Shown in pieces: positions 37,424 through 45,638 of a stretch of 64,000 nt of DNA (its first letter is position 1; each line of letters begins with the position of its first letter). The DNA lies in NCBI GenBank assembly GCA_902635965.1, contig CACPQA010000003.1, positions 1 to 64,000 of the forward strand, read 5' to 3'. Made by a program: the position numbers and the translations under genes. The notes beneath the pieces are model-generated. The model worked only from the letters and a program-made list of their open reading frames with translations. It ran no database searches and had not been told where the DNA came from. Origin of the DNA: an uncultured Bacteroidota bacterium (GTDB taxonomy: Bacteria > Bacteroidota > Bacteroidia > Flavobacteriales > Flavobacteriaceae).

Positions 37424-38758
37424 TTAAGAAGATCCAATTTTAACGATTTCCTTCTTTACTATTTTTGACAAGTAGATAACAGAAATCATATTTGGGATTG
37501 CCATTAAAGCAAAAGATAAATCAATAAGGCTTATAACAAAATTTACTGACGAAATAGCAGAAAAAAAGATGCTAATTAAATAAACATAATTATAAATAAA
37601 CCCATACTTTTTTTTGGTCAAAAAGTTTAAACACTTTACTCCATAATAAGAATAGGTAAATAGAGTGGTAATTCCAAAAACAATGACCATAAGTACTAGA
37701 AATTTATCACCAAGTCCGTAGAAAAGTCGATTGAATGAATCTAGAGTTAGTAGGATTCCATTTAATTTTGAATCAATATATGACCCACTGGTTATAATTA
37801 CAACCGCTGTAATGGAGCATACCAATATCGTATCCAATATTGGGCCTAAACTTGCAACTAAACCCTCGTTTACTGAGTTTTTTGTCTGAGATTGACCATG
37901 GTACATTGGAGCATTGCCAATACCACTTTCGTTAGAGAAAACAGCCCTCCTTATTCCAAGTAACACAAGACCCCAAATGCCACCAACGTACATGGTTTTA
38001 AAATCAAATGCAGAAAAGATTATTGTTTTCAAAACATATGGAATTTGCGTAATATTATCCAAAACAACCCATCCACCCATCAGCAAATACAATATTACCA
38101 TCAGAGGGACTAGCTTTGATGTGATTTTTACTATCTTTTTCAAACCTCCTAAAATCACCCAACCAGAGACCAAAATTAGCAACAACCCAAAAGAGCCTTT
38201 ATAAATAAGGCTATCTACTGCACTGGTTACCGGTGGGTAAATGACTTGAACTATCGTTTGAGTCAGTTGATTTGCCGTAAAGGCAGGTAATACACCAAAT
38301 AAGGCTGCGACACAAAACCAGTTTGCGAAAAATTTCCCATACCTAGGCATTCCCATTGTCATATAATACATTGGACCTCCAAGTGGATCCCCGTTGAGCT
38401 CCTTTTCCCTTAATTTTACCGACAGAGTACAACTATAAAATTTGATTACGCATCCAAGAAGAGCTGTTATCCACATCCATACAAGAACTCCTGGACCTCC
38501 CATGTGTATAGCGATTGCTACACCTGAAATATTTCCCAATCCTACAGTCGATGCCAAAACTGCTGATAATGCTTCGAAACGAGATATCCCTTTTTCCGAA
38601 TTTTTTTTCAATAAAAGTGAAAATCCTTTGCGGACTTTTTTTAAAGGAAAACCTTTACAATGAAAAAAAAGAAAGACGCCCCCTCCAATGATCAATATTA
38701 GCATTACCCATTCCAAAGGAGCTATCAATCGATTTATGAGAAGTGTGAGACTATCCAA
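37424..38758 (-). CDS. Alanine/glycine:sodium symporter (AGCS family)
   Basis: The 444-residue membrane protein has about eleven hydrophobic helices and the AGCS signatures: GVAIAIHMGGPGVLVWMW, the GGPMYYM segment and NESGIGNAP near the middle. It takes up alanine or glycine with sodium. The start is a TTG at 38758; there is no ATG that gives the full first helix. It is 46 bases upstream of the next minus-strand gene's stop and is probably transcribed on its own or with 38805-39458. Confidence 0.93.
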   Translation of the reverse strand: MDSLTLLINRLIAPLEWVMLILIIGGGVFLFFHCKGFPLKKVRKGFSLLLKKNSEKGISRFEALSAVLASTVGLGNISGVAIAIHMGGPGVLVWMWITALLGCVIKFYSCTLSVKLREKELNGDPLGGPMYYMTMGMPRYGKFFANWFCVAALFGVLPAFTANQLTQTIVQVIYPPVTSAVDSLIYKGSFGLLLILVSGWVILGGLKKIVKITSKLVPLMVILYLLMGGWVVLDNITQIPYVLKTIIFSAFDFKTMYVGGIWGLVLLGIRRAVFSNESGIGNAPMYHGQSQTKNSVNEGLVASLGPILDTILVCSITAVVIITSGSYIDSKLNGILLTLDSFNRLFYGLGDKFLVLMVIVFGITTLFTYSYYGVKCLNFLTKKKYGFIYNYVYLISIFFSAISSVNFVISLIDLSFALMAIPNMISVIYLSKIVKKEIVKIGSS

Positions 38759-38804
38759 ATTTTAGATTTTAAATTATTTAAAATTTATTTATCAAATAAC
38801 AATT

Positions 38805-39458
38805 TTAATTATCTTGTTTAACTACAATAAAAGTTGCTTTTGAACCAGTTGCAAGGTTCCAAAGATTTGACATCATTACATTTCCATCATCATCGTAAAC
38901 CCTTACCTCAGCCGTATTGGGACCTGATTCACCTTGATTTAACGCAACAAAATCAATTTTGTTAAAACCTTCTAAAAGCTTAATATCCATCTTTTTATAT
39001 CTTTGAGTCAAGAGTATGTTTGGATAAATTATATCATCATTGAACCTTATCTGAACTCTGTCTCCATCGGGTTCTTGATGATCTCTAAAAACAATTCTCA
39101 CATTTTCAGTTGAACTAATAAAATCACCTAGATATTGGTCTGCCTTGAATTTTGGGGCACTATCTTCGCTCTTATTTGGATTTAGCTTTTTTAGGTAAGC
39201 ATCACCAGGGTTGATGAATGCTTCTTCGTTTTCCATTTGAATGTTATTTTCGAACCCTTTTGTATCTTTTGAAGCAGGATCATTTGTGAAAAAATCTTTC
39301 TTTAAATAGTCTGGAAGATTGTTTTCTGGCAACTTGAGAATAGAGTTTGACTTTTTATCTATTTCAATTTTTTTCTCTAAAGGTTTTGTTTCGATTTGAG
39401 AAAAGGAATAACCGAATATCAATACACAAAAAGTGAAAGATGTAAAAAAAAACTTCAT
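38805..39458 (-). CDS. Secreted protein of unknown function
   Basis: The 217-residue protein has a signal peptide (ending GYSFSQ). The first part of the mature chain is charged and low in structure (residues about 25-110), and the last 100 residues are beta-rich, with NVRIVFRDHQEPDGDRVQIRFND and a late NTAEVRVYDDDGNVM. The pattern resembles a single C2/beta-sandwich with acidic loops, but I cannot name a family. Similar secreted proteins are conserved in Flavobacteriia. It is divergent from the SSS transporter and upstream of the AGCS symporter on the same strand. Confidence 0.78.
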   Translation of the reverse strand: MKFFFTSFTFCVLIFGYSFSQIETKPLEKKIEIDKKSNSILKLPENNLPDYLKKDFFTNDPASKDTKGFENNIQMENEEAFINPGDAYLKKLNPNKSEDSAPKFKADQYLGDFISSTENVRIVFRDHQEPDGDRVQIRFNDDIIYPNILLTQRYKKMDIKLLEGFNKIDFVALNQGESGPNTAEVRVYDDDGNVMMSNLWNLATGSKATFIVVKQDN

Positions 39459-39544
39459 TTGTCAAACCTAATTATTTTAAAGGAGAATTAATTACTTTTT
39501 TATCATTTTAAACTATATTGAAATAATTATAAAACAAAACAAAA

Positions 39545-41314
39545 ATGAAACTTGAATTAGTTGATTGGTCAATAATATTTGTTTTTTTTGTGATTACTCT
39601 CTTAGTTGGTATATGGTCATCTAAAACCGCTGGTAAAAATCCTGATGAGTTTTTCTTGTCTGGCAGAAATATGCCATGGTGGCTTTTAGGGATTTCAATG
39701 GTTGCTACAACTTTTTCAGCTGACACCCCAAATCTGGTAACAGATATCGTAAGAACAAATGGAGTAGCCGGCAATTGGGTATGGTGGGCTTTTTTGCTAA
39801 CTGGAATGCTAACTGTTTTTGTATATGCCAGACTATGGAGAAAATCTGGTGTGCTAACAGATCTAGAGTTCTATGAAATCAGATACAGTGGAAAAGAGGC
39901 AGCTTTTCTGAGAGGATTTAGAGCAATTTATCTAGGGGTTTTTTTCAATGTGATGATTATGGCAACTGTATGCTTAGCAGCTATCAAAATAGGAGGAATA
40001 ATTTTAGGATTTTCTCCATTAAACACATTACTAATTGCATCATCAATTACTGTAATATATAGTATGCTTGGCGGCTTTAAGGGAGTCGTTTACACTGATT
40101 TCTTCCAATTCATCTTAGCAATGTCAGTTACAATTTGGTCTGCTTTTTATTTTATTGAACTCCCTGAAATACAGAGCTTAAATAATCTTCTTACCCATCC
40201 TAGTGTTGTGGAAAAATTAGATTTAATTCCAGATTTAAGTGACAGGGAAGTTTTTATTACGATTTTTGTCTTACCGCTTGCTGTTCAGTGGTGGAGTGTT
40301 TGGTACCCAGGAGCTGAGCCTGGTGGTGGAGGATACATAGCGCAGAGAATGTTGTCTGCTAAAGATGAAAATAATGCTATTTGGGCAACATTGCTATTCA
40401 ATTTTGCTCATTACGCAATTAGACCTTGGCCTTGGATTATAATAGCACTAGCCTCTCTAATTATTTTTCCTGACTTAGCTTCAATTGGTGAAGCTTTTCC
40501 AGGGATTGATGAAAAGTTTTTAAAGAACGACCTAGCATATCCAGCAATGATGACATTGTTACCAAAAGGTGTGATTGGTTTGATGGTTGCGTCACTTATA
40601 GCTGCATTTATGTCAACTATATCTTCTCACCTAAATTGGGGATCTTCATATATTGTTCATGATTTTTATTCAAGATTCATAAATTCAAATTCTACCGATT
40701 CTAAAAAGGTATTAATAGGAAGATTATCAACTCTCGTTCTGATGTTTTTATCAGCCTGTTTTGCCCTTGTTTTAAATAATGCTTTACAGGCATTTCAAAT
40801 TTTATTGCAAATTGGAGCAGGCACTGGTCTTTTATTTATATTAAGATGGTTTTGGTACAGAGTTAATGCATACAGTGAGATAACTGCTATGATTGTTTCT
40901 TTCATTCTTGCAGTTTACTTACAAATTATACATACCAGTCTAGGCTTTGAAGCAATTCCACAGGATATTCAATTTTTAATAAGTGTGTTTGTTACCACAA
41001 TAGCATGGGTATGTGTGAGCTTGCTCACATCACCTTCAAATCTCAATACATTAAAAGATTTCTACATTAAAATACAGCCTGGCGGAAATGGATGGAATAA
41101 AATTAAAGATCAAATTGATGATAAAAAAATTGAAAAAAAAGTTTTTTGGACTATCCCGAGGGGAATCTCATGTATGATGATAAGTGTCTTTTCTATTTAT
41201 GGTTCTTTATTTAGTTTAGGTTTTTTTATTTATGGTAAAAATTTACAAGCTTCAATATTACTGTTGCTTACAATATTTTCTTTTTTCATCCTGGCGAAAT
41301 ATTCGAAAAATTAA
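39545..41314 (+). CDS. Sodium:solute symporter (SSS family)
   Basis: The 589-residue protein has about 13-14 transmembrane helices and the SSS pattern: SGRNMPWWLLGISMVATTFSAD at helix 2, MLGGFKGVVYTDFFQF, and the later MATVCLAAIKIGG and FMSTISSHLNW region with the sodium-site serines. Substrate class (sugar, sialic acid, proline or other) cannot be read. It is convergent with the nucleoside transporter gene, and the two stop codons share TTAA. Confidence 0.92.
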   Translation: MKLELVDWSIIFVFFVITLLVGIWSSKTAGKNPDEFFLSGRNMPWWLLGISMVATTFSADTPNLVTDIVRTNGVAGNWVWWAFLLTGMLTVFVYARLWRKSGVLTDLEFYEIRYSGKEAAFLRGFRAIYLGVFFNVMIMATVCLAAIKIGGIILGFSPLNTLLIASSITVIYSMLGGFKGVVYTDFFQFILAMSVTIWSAFYFIELPEIQSLNNLLTHPSVVEKLDLIPDLSDREVFITIFVLPLAVQWWSVWYPGAEPGGGGYIAQRMLSAKDENNAIWATLLFNFAHYAIRPWPWIIIALASLIIFPDLASIGEAFPGIDEKFLKNDLAYPAMMTLLPKGVIGLMVASLIAAFMSTISSHLNWGSSYIVHDFYSRFINSNSTDSKKVLIGRLSTLVLMFLSACFALVLNNALQAFQILLQIGAGTGLLFILRWFWYRVNAYSEITAMIVSFILAVYLQIIHTSLGFEAIPQDIQFLISVFVTTIAWVCVSLLTSPSNLNTLKDFYIKIQPGGNGWNKIKDQIDDKKIEKKVFWTIPRGISCMMISVFSIYGSLFSLGFFIYGKNLQASILLLLTIFSFFILAKYSKN

Positions 41315-42615
41315 CTTACCAAAATTCCAGCAAAGCAGGCAGAGATTAGAGAAACAATAGTTCCAGCGATCATAGCTTTCAAACCTAACTCTGACAAATT
41401 TTTTCTTTGTCCAGGGGCTAAAACTCCTATTCCTCCAATTTGAATACCAATAGATGCTAAATTTGCAAAGCCGCATAACATGAATGTTGCCATTGTAATT
41501 GACTTTTTGCTCAATAGAATATTAGATACACCACTAGTTTTAAAATCTGCTAGTTTTACGAATGCAACGAATTCACTTGAAACAATTTTTATTCCTAACA
41601 ATTGGCCCATCAACGTACATTCTTGGAAGTTTACACCTACCAACCACATAATGGGGGCAAGCAGGTATCCCAAAACAAACTCAATTGAAAAGTTGTCAAA
41701 GTTTGTAAATTCAGAAATTAAAACATTAAAATTGAAAAGGTCACCAATAAACCACATTATATCGTTTAAGAGAGCAATAATAGCGAGAAAGACAAGAAGC
41801 ATTGCACCAACATTTACAGCTAATTTTATTCCCTCAAAGGTTCCTCTAGCTATTGAAAGCAGAATATTGCCATTTATTTTTTCTTTTTCAATTTCTAAGG
41901 TGATTTCGGAATGGTTTCCAGAATCCGGGAACATAATTTTAGAAATGGCAACAGCGCCTGGAGCTGCCATTACAGAAGCAGTAAGTAAATGAGTTGAAAA
42001 TTTAAGCTGTTCGTTTACGTCATTACCTCCTAATAGACCAACATATGCAGCAAGAACACTACCAGCTACAGTTGACATCCCACCGACCATAACAATGAAT
42101 AATTGGGGCTTTGTCATTTTTTCCAAGTAAGATTTAATAAGAATCGGCGATTCAGTTTGACCCAAGAAAATATTCCCGGCTAATGATAAGCTTTCAGCCC
42201 CTGTAATTTTTAAAAATCGATTTAATAAATAAGCTAAAAATGAAACTATCTTTTGAATGATTCCCAAATGATAAAGCATTGATGTTAAAGCAGAGAAAAA
42301 GATTATAACTGGTAAAACTTGAAAAGCGAATATATAAGACGACTTTTCTTGATCAACTAAAGATGAAAACAAAAAAACACTTCCTGAAGCAGTATAGTTT
42401 ATTATTCGCACAAAAAATTTTGAAATTAATTCAAAAACTGATTGGATTAAGGATATTTTAAGTATAGAAATCGCAACAGTAAATTGTATTAAAATAGATA
42501 CAAAAACAGTTTTCCAATTTATTTTTGTCCTGTTGTTGCTTAAAAGGTATGAGATAAATACTAATGATATTAACCCTATTAAACCTCTTATTACTGTGTT
42601 GATTGAAAGATCCAC
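41311..42615 (-). CDS. Concentrative nucleoside transporter (NupC/CNT family)
   Basis: The 434-residue protein has around ten helices and the CNT motifs: GTFEGIKLAVNVGAMLLVFLAIIAL and the nucleoside/Na+ site QTESPILI plus GGMSTVAGSVLAAYVGLLG, then MAAPGAVAISKIM. It imports nucleosides with sodium. The start codon is a GTG (42615), with no ATG alternative. It is in tandem with the two small membrane-protein genes just upstream on the same strand. Confidence 0.93.
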   Translation of the reverse strand: MDLSINTVIRGLIGLISLVFISYLLSNNRTKINWKTVFVSILIQFTVAISILKISLIQSVFELISKFFVRIINYTASGSVFLFSSLVDQEKSSYIFAFQVLPVIIFFSALTSMLYHLGIIQKIVSFLAYLLNRFLKITGAESLSLAGNIFLGQTESPILIKSYLEKMTKPQLFIVMVGGMSTVAGSVLAAYVGLLGGNDVNEQLKFSTHLLTASVMAAPGAVAISKIMFPDSGNHSEITLEIEKEKINGNILLSIARGTFEGIKLAVNVGAMLLVFLAIIALLNDIMWFIGDLFNFNVLISEFTNFDNFSIEFVLGYLLAPIMWLVGVNFQECTLMGQLLGIKIVSSEFVAFVKLADFKTSGVSNILLSKKSITMATFMLCGFANLASIGIQIGGIGVLAPGQRKNLSELGLKAMIAGTIVSLISACFAGILVS

Positions 42616-42637
42616 TATTTAAAATCAAATTCTCGCA

Positions 42638-42862
42638 TCATTTTTTTTTTGACTTCGCTATATCCTCTAATTCTTTATTTTTTTTATCTATAATTTTTTT
42701 TAATTCTCTAATATATTCTTCGTCTTTTAATTTTTGCTCAACTTTTTTATTAGCTTCCCTCGTCATTCTTTTGTAATCCTTAATTGCGTTGGCAACTATG
42801 GCTAAAATTATAACCAATGCTCCAAGTGCAACTAGGATTTTTTCACTATCAGTTAATATCAT
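42638..42862 (-). CDS. Small protein: one transmembrane helix plus coiled coil
   Basis: The 74-residue product has a hydrophobic helix (about residues 8-27, ILVALGALVIILAIVANAI) and then a highly charged coiled coil (TREANKKVEQKLKDEEYIRELKKIIDKKNKEL). It is a membrane-anchored coiled-coil protein without known family. Its start codon overlaps the stop of the 53-residue gene upstream (ATGA). Confidence 0.6.
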   Translation of the reverse strand: MILTDSEKILVALGALVIILAIVANAIKDYKRMTREANKKVEQKLKDEEYIRELKKIIDKKNKELEDIAKSKKK

Positions 42863-43020
42863 TTTCGTTTTTTTATAAATATATAAATCGATAAAGAAAG
42901 GAAAAACCCACCCACATAAAGGTAAGGATAATCAATAAAGGAGAGCATTTTATGCATATAATATACTTCAGCAAAACAAATGACGGATATAACTAAGGAT
43001 ATTGCATTTAAGTACTTCAT
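42859..43020 (-). CDS. Small 53-residue two-helix membrane protein
   Basis: This ORF is below the track threshold. It reads MKYLNAISLVISVICFAEVYY, a short loop, a second helix (YPYLYVGGFFLSLSIYIFI) and a basic KKRK end. Its TGA overlaps the next ATG by ATGA, a sign that both small genes are real and coupled. Function is unknown. Confidence 0.6.
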   Translation of the reverse strand: MKYLNAISLVISVICFAEVYYMHKMLSFIDYPYLYVGGFFLSLSIYIFIKKRK

Positions 43021-43111
43021 TTACAATCTAAATTCGTTATTTATGTGTAATTCTTAATAAAATTGTTAATAAAAGATTCATTATCAGATTATCTTGTGTT
43101 GTAATAACTTT

Positions 43112-43198
43112 TATTTTTGCCTCATTGATACCGTTAATGCTTCTTTAAAGCCTTAAAATCTTTCGCCTCCCATTCAAATGTGGGAGGTTTTTTTTTAA
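43112..43198 (+). ncRNA. Candidate small RNA in a divergent intergenic region
   Basis: A TAnnTTTG-like -7 element (TATTTTTG, 43112-43119) is followed about 50 bases later by a strong intrinsic terminator (stem CCTCCCA/TGGGAGG, 43166-43187, then a 9-T run). No ORF lies between. A transcript of about 70 nt would result. The -33 element is poor, so the call is tentative. Confidence 0.4.
43166..43196 (+). terminator. Strong intrinsic terminator
   Basis: Stem CCTCCCA/TGGGAGG with an 8-base loop and nine T bases. No gene on the plus strand ends upstream, which is why I propose a small RNA. Confidence 0.85.
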
Positions 43199-43235
43199 AA
43201 CTGCTAAAAAATATTTAAAAATTTTAAAAAAAACA

Positions 43236-43265
43236 TTTGGAGTTTTGTAAGAATACTTATATTTG
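43236..43265 (+). promoter_or_regulatory. Bacteroidota-type promoter of the large surface lipoprotein gene
   Basis: TTTG at 43236-43239, an 18-base spacer, and TATATTTG at 43258-43265 match the Bacteroidota -33/-7 consensus (TTTG, TAnnTTTG) well. The leader of about 55 bases after it is A-rich, as in highly translated genes of this phylum. Confidence 0.8.
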
Positions 43266-43326
43266 CACTCATATGTTAATCATAAAAATTTAAAAAAAAG
43301 CATTATTAACTAATTATTTATCTAAA

Positions 43327-45558
43327 ATGAAAAAAGGTTTATTAAGTCTTTTGGCGGTTGCACTAACGGTTGTTGGCTGTCAAAATTACGATGATCAGTT
43401 CGACGAACTGTCTGATCAAATTACTGCACTTTCGGCGACTGTTCAAGGTTTATCCACTGTTGCAGATCAAATTACTGCGTTGCAAAACACAGTAAACGGT
43501 TTGGAATTAACTTTAGGTGCTGATATTGCAACTATTAAAACTGCTGTTGATGCGTTATCTACTGCGTTAGATGATGTAGCTACCGCTGCTGATTTAGCCA
43601 CAATATCTTCTACCTTATCAAATGTACAAGCTGATGTTAAAGAACTTTTAGCTGCAAACGCAGTTATTAATCAAAATATTACTATTAACAATGTAGCTAC
43701 TTTAGAATATGTAGAGTCACTTATTAGTACTGACGCTGATGATCCTAATGTAATTGTTAATGGAGAAATTACTGTTAGCGTTGATGACGCAGATTTTAAT
43801 GCTGAGCATCTACCAAGAATAGCTGCAGTAACTAATAAATTTGCAACATCTCTTAAAACTGTAACTATATCTAATACTTATTCTCCGACTGGAGAGATTT
43901 TATCGTTTGATGCGTTAGCATTTGTTGATAATGATCTTATAATTACTGGAGCAACTGATTTAGTTGATGGTGATGCTACCAATGATGTTTTAAGAACTGT
44001 AACAGGTGATTTAACAGTTGCTAGTATTAAAGGCGATATAGATTTAAGCCTTCTTACATCTGCTGACGATATTACATTACCTACTGGAGCTGGTGTTACT
44101 GCTCTCAAAATGGGTTCTGTAACCGCTGCTTCTCTTTCATCTGCTGGTGAAGCTAAAGGACATTTAAACCTAGTAAGTGCAACTATTGTAGATGGAGGTA
44201 AGTCTAAAGTATCAAGTATTGTTGCTGCATATGCTACAGACATAGATATAACAACAGCTGCTACTTTAACAGTGAATGCGATTAGAGCTGCCACTATTGA
44301 TATAGAAGGAACATCCTTAACAGGAGATTTAAGTATAACTGCTTCAGGAACTACAATTGTTCATGTTGATAAGGTTACTTCCGTTGGTGGATCAATAACT
44401 ACAAGTGATTTAGCTGAACTACACTTAGGAAAGTTGAGTTCTACAAACACTATGACTTCTGGTGCTAAAGTAATGGATCTTAGTTCTCTTGCTTCTCAAG
44501 GTGCTGTAAATTCAACAGGCCAAGCAGCTATCAGAGGTGCTTCTATTGTTTTAACTAAAATAACAAATTTCAATGCACCTAAGCTTGATGTTACAGGCGT
44601 TGTTTCTGTTGTTGCTGCTACTGATATTACAATACATGACTTTAGTGTAGGAGGAACTGGTGCCTTTGGTACTACTGTTTATTCCCTTGCAGCTAAAAAC
44701 CTTACTGTAAATGGACTTGCTGCTACGAATAGTATGACATTTACTAAGACTGCATCAGTATTTCCAAAGCTAGTTGATTTAAATGTTACTGGTGATGCGG
44801 CTACTTCAAGCCCTTACATTACCACACAAACTAATGCTGTTTCAGTAACTTCTGATGTTTTAACTACACTAACTACAGGAGGTACTATTGATATGGTTAG
44901 TTTACACGGTGCTGCCAAGTTAACGGCTCTTACTACAAGTGGTTATACTAGAGATTTCCAATTGTTTGGTGCATCTATTATAACTAGTGCTGATATAAAT
45001 CACGACCATATTGAAGGATCAGACGCGGCTAGGTTTGAGATTGTAAATGCATCGAAGATTACTACTGTAGCTCCATCTGCTCTTGACGAAGTAGGTACAG
45101 TTACACTTATAGGTCTACCTAAGATGACTTCATTAAACTTATCGTCTATGAAAACATTACCTATATTGGGTACTTATACTATGACGATTAGTTCTACAGG
45201 ACTTACTGGATCTTATGGTATTGCTTCAGAAGCTACAACAACTACCCAGGCATATAATGAAAAGATTTATTCAAATGACTTGTTAACATTGAAGCCATTA
45301 ATGGATCTATCTGCCGCTTCAGCTGTTGTAACTTACGCTTTTGCAGGTGACATTATCTCAGCTGTTGCTACTAGAACATTTGATGCCGACGGTGTACCAG
45401 GAGCATTATCTACAGCAGGATCTGCAAATTCTACGGCTACTCTAGTTACGTTAATGCACTTGAATAGTCCGTTCCTTAATTCTGCTTCACTTTTAGCTAC
45501 TCACACGGCACCACGAACTTTCCTAGATAGTCAGTTCTCTGCCGTCAATGCTGAATAA
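43327..45558 (+). CDS. Large Thr/Ala/Ser-rich surface lipoprotein with coiled-coil base
   Basis: The 743-residue protein has a lipoprotein signal (VVGC, Cys18). Residues about 25-110 form a heptad-like coiled coil (DELSDQITALSATVQGLSTVADQITALQNTV). The remaining ~600 residues are strings of short beta strands (LTVNAI, TIDIEG, LSITASG, VVSVVAATDITIHD) that look like a beta-helix or a stacked-strand rod, with almost no Cys, Trp or charged clusters. Codon use favours T-ending codons (GCT, ACT, GTT), unlike its neighbours, consistent with high expression. The strong promoter and terminator make it a separate unit. It may be an abundant surface or S-layer-like protein, but this is inference. Confidence 0.85.
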   Translation: MKKGLLSLLAVALTVVGCQNYDDQFDELSDQITALSATVQGLSTVADQITALQNTVNGLELTLGADIATIKTAVDALSTALDDVATAADLATISSTLSNVQADVKELLAANAVINQNITINNVATLEYVESLISTDADDPNVIVNGEITVSVDDADFNAEHLPRIAAVTNKFATSLKTVTISNTYSPTGEILSFDALAFVDNDLIITGATDLVDGDATNDVLRTVTGDLTVASIKGDIDLSLLTSADDITLPTGAGVTALKMGSVTAASLSSAGEAKGHLNLVSATIVDGGKSKVSSIVAAYATDIDITTAATLTVNAIRAATIDIEGTSLTGDLSITASGTTIVHVDKVTSVGGSITTSDLAELHLGKLSSTNTMTSGAKVMDLSSLASQGAVNSTGQAAIRGASIVLTKITNFNAPKLDVTGVVSVVAATDITIHDFSVGGTGAFGTTVYSLAAKNLTVNGLAATNSMTFTKTASVFPKLVDLNVTGDAATSSPYITTQTNAVSVTSDVLTTLTTGGTIDMVSLHGAAKLTALTTSGYTRDFQLFGASIITSADINHDHIEGSDAARFEIVNASKITTVAPSALDEVGTVTLIGLPKMTSLNLSSMKTLPILGTYTMTISSTGLTGSYGIASEATTTTQAYNEKIYSNDLLTLKPLMDLSAASAVVTYAFAGDIISAVATRTFDADGVPGALSTAGSANSTATLVTLMHLNSPFLNSASLLATHTAPRTFLDSQFSAVNAE

Positions 45559-45577
45559 TTTAGATAAACTAATAAGC

Positions 45578-45612
45578 TTGAAAAACCCTCGTAATACGAG
45601 GGTTTTTTTTAT
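45578..45612 (+). terminator. Intrinsic terminator of the surface lipoprotein gene
   Basis: Stem AAACCCTCG/CGAGGGTTT with a TAATA loop and a T-run directly after the 43327-45558 gene. Confidence 0.93.
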
Positions 45613-45638
45613 TTTTATATTTAATTTAAGTCCTTAAA

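Noticed and set aside
39463-39470. TAGGTTTG (minus strand) as promoter of the 38805-39458 gene
   Set aside because: It ends 4 bases before the start codon and has no -33 element.
41480-41992. 170-aa plus-strand ORF antisense to the nucleoside transporter
   Set aside because: Shadow frame: the minus strand carries a clear CNT transporter and this frame has no family pattern.
43878-44294. 138-aa minus-strand ORF in the track inside the surface lipoprotein gene
   Set aside because: It is the mirror of a strongly biased repetitive coding sequence on the plus strand, with no promoter or start context of its own.
43327-45558. Possible foreign origin of the large lipoprotein gene because of its different composition
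   Set aside because: The bias to T-ending codons and the perfect Bacteroidota promoter are better explained by high expression than by transfer.
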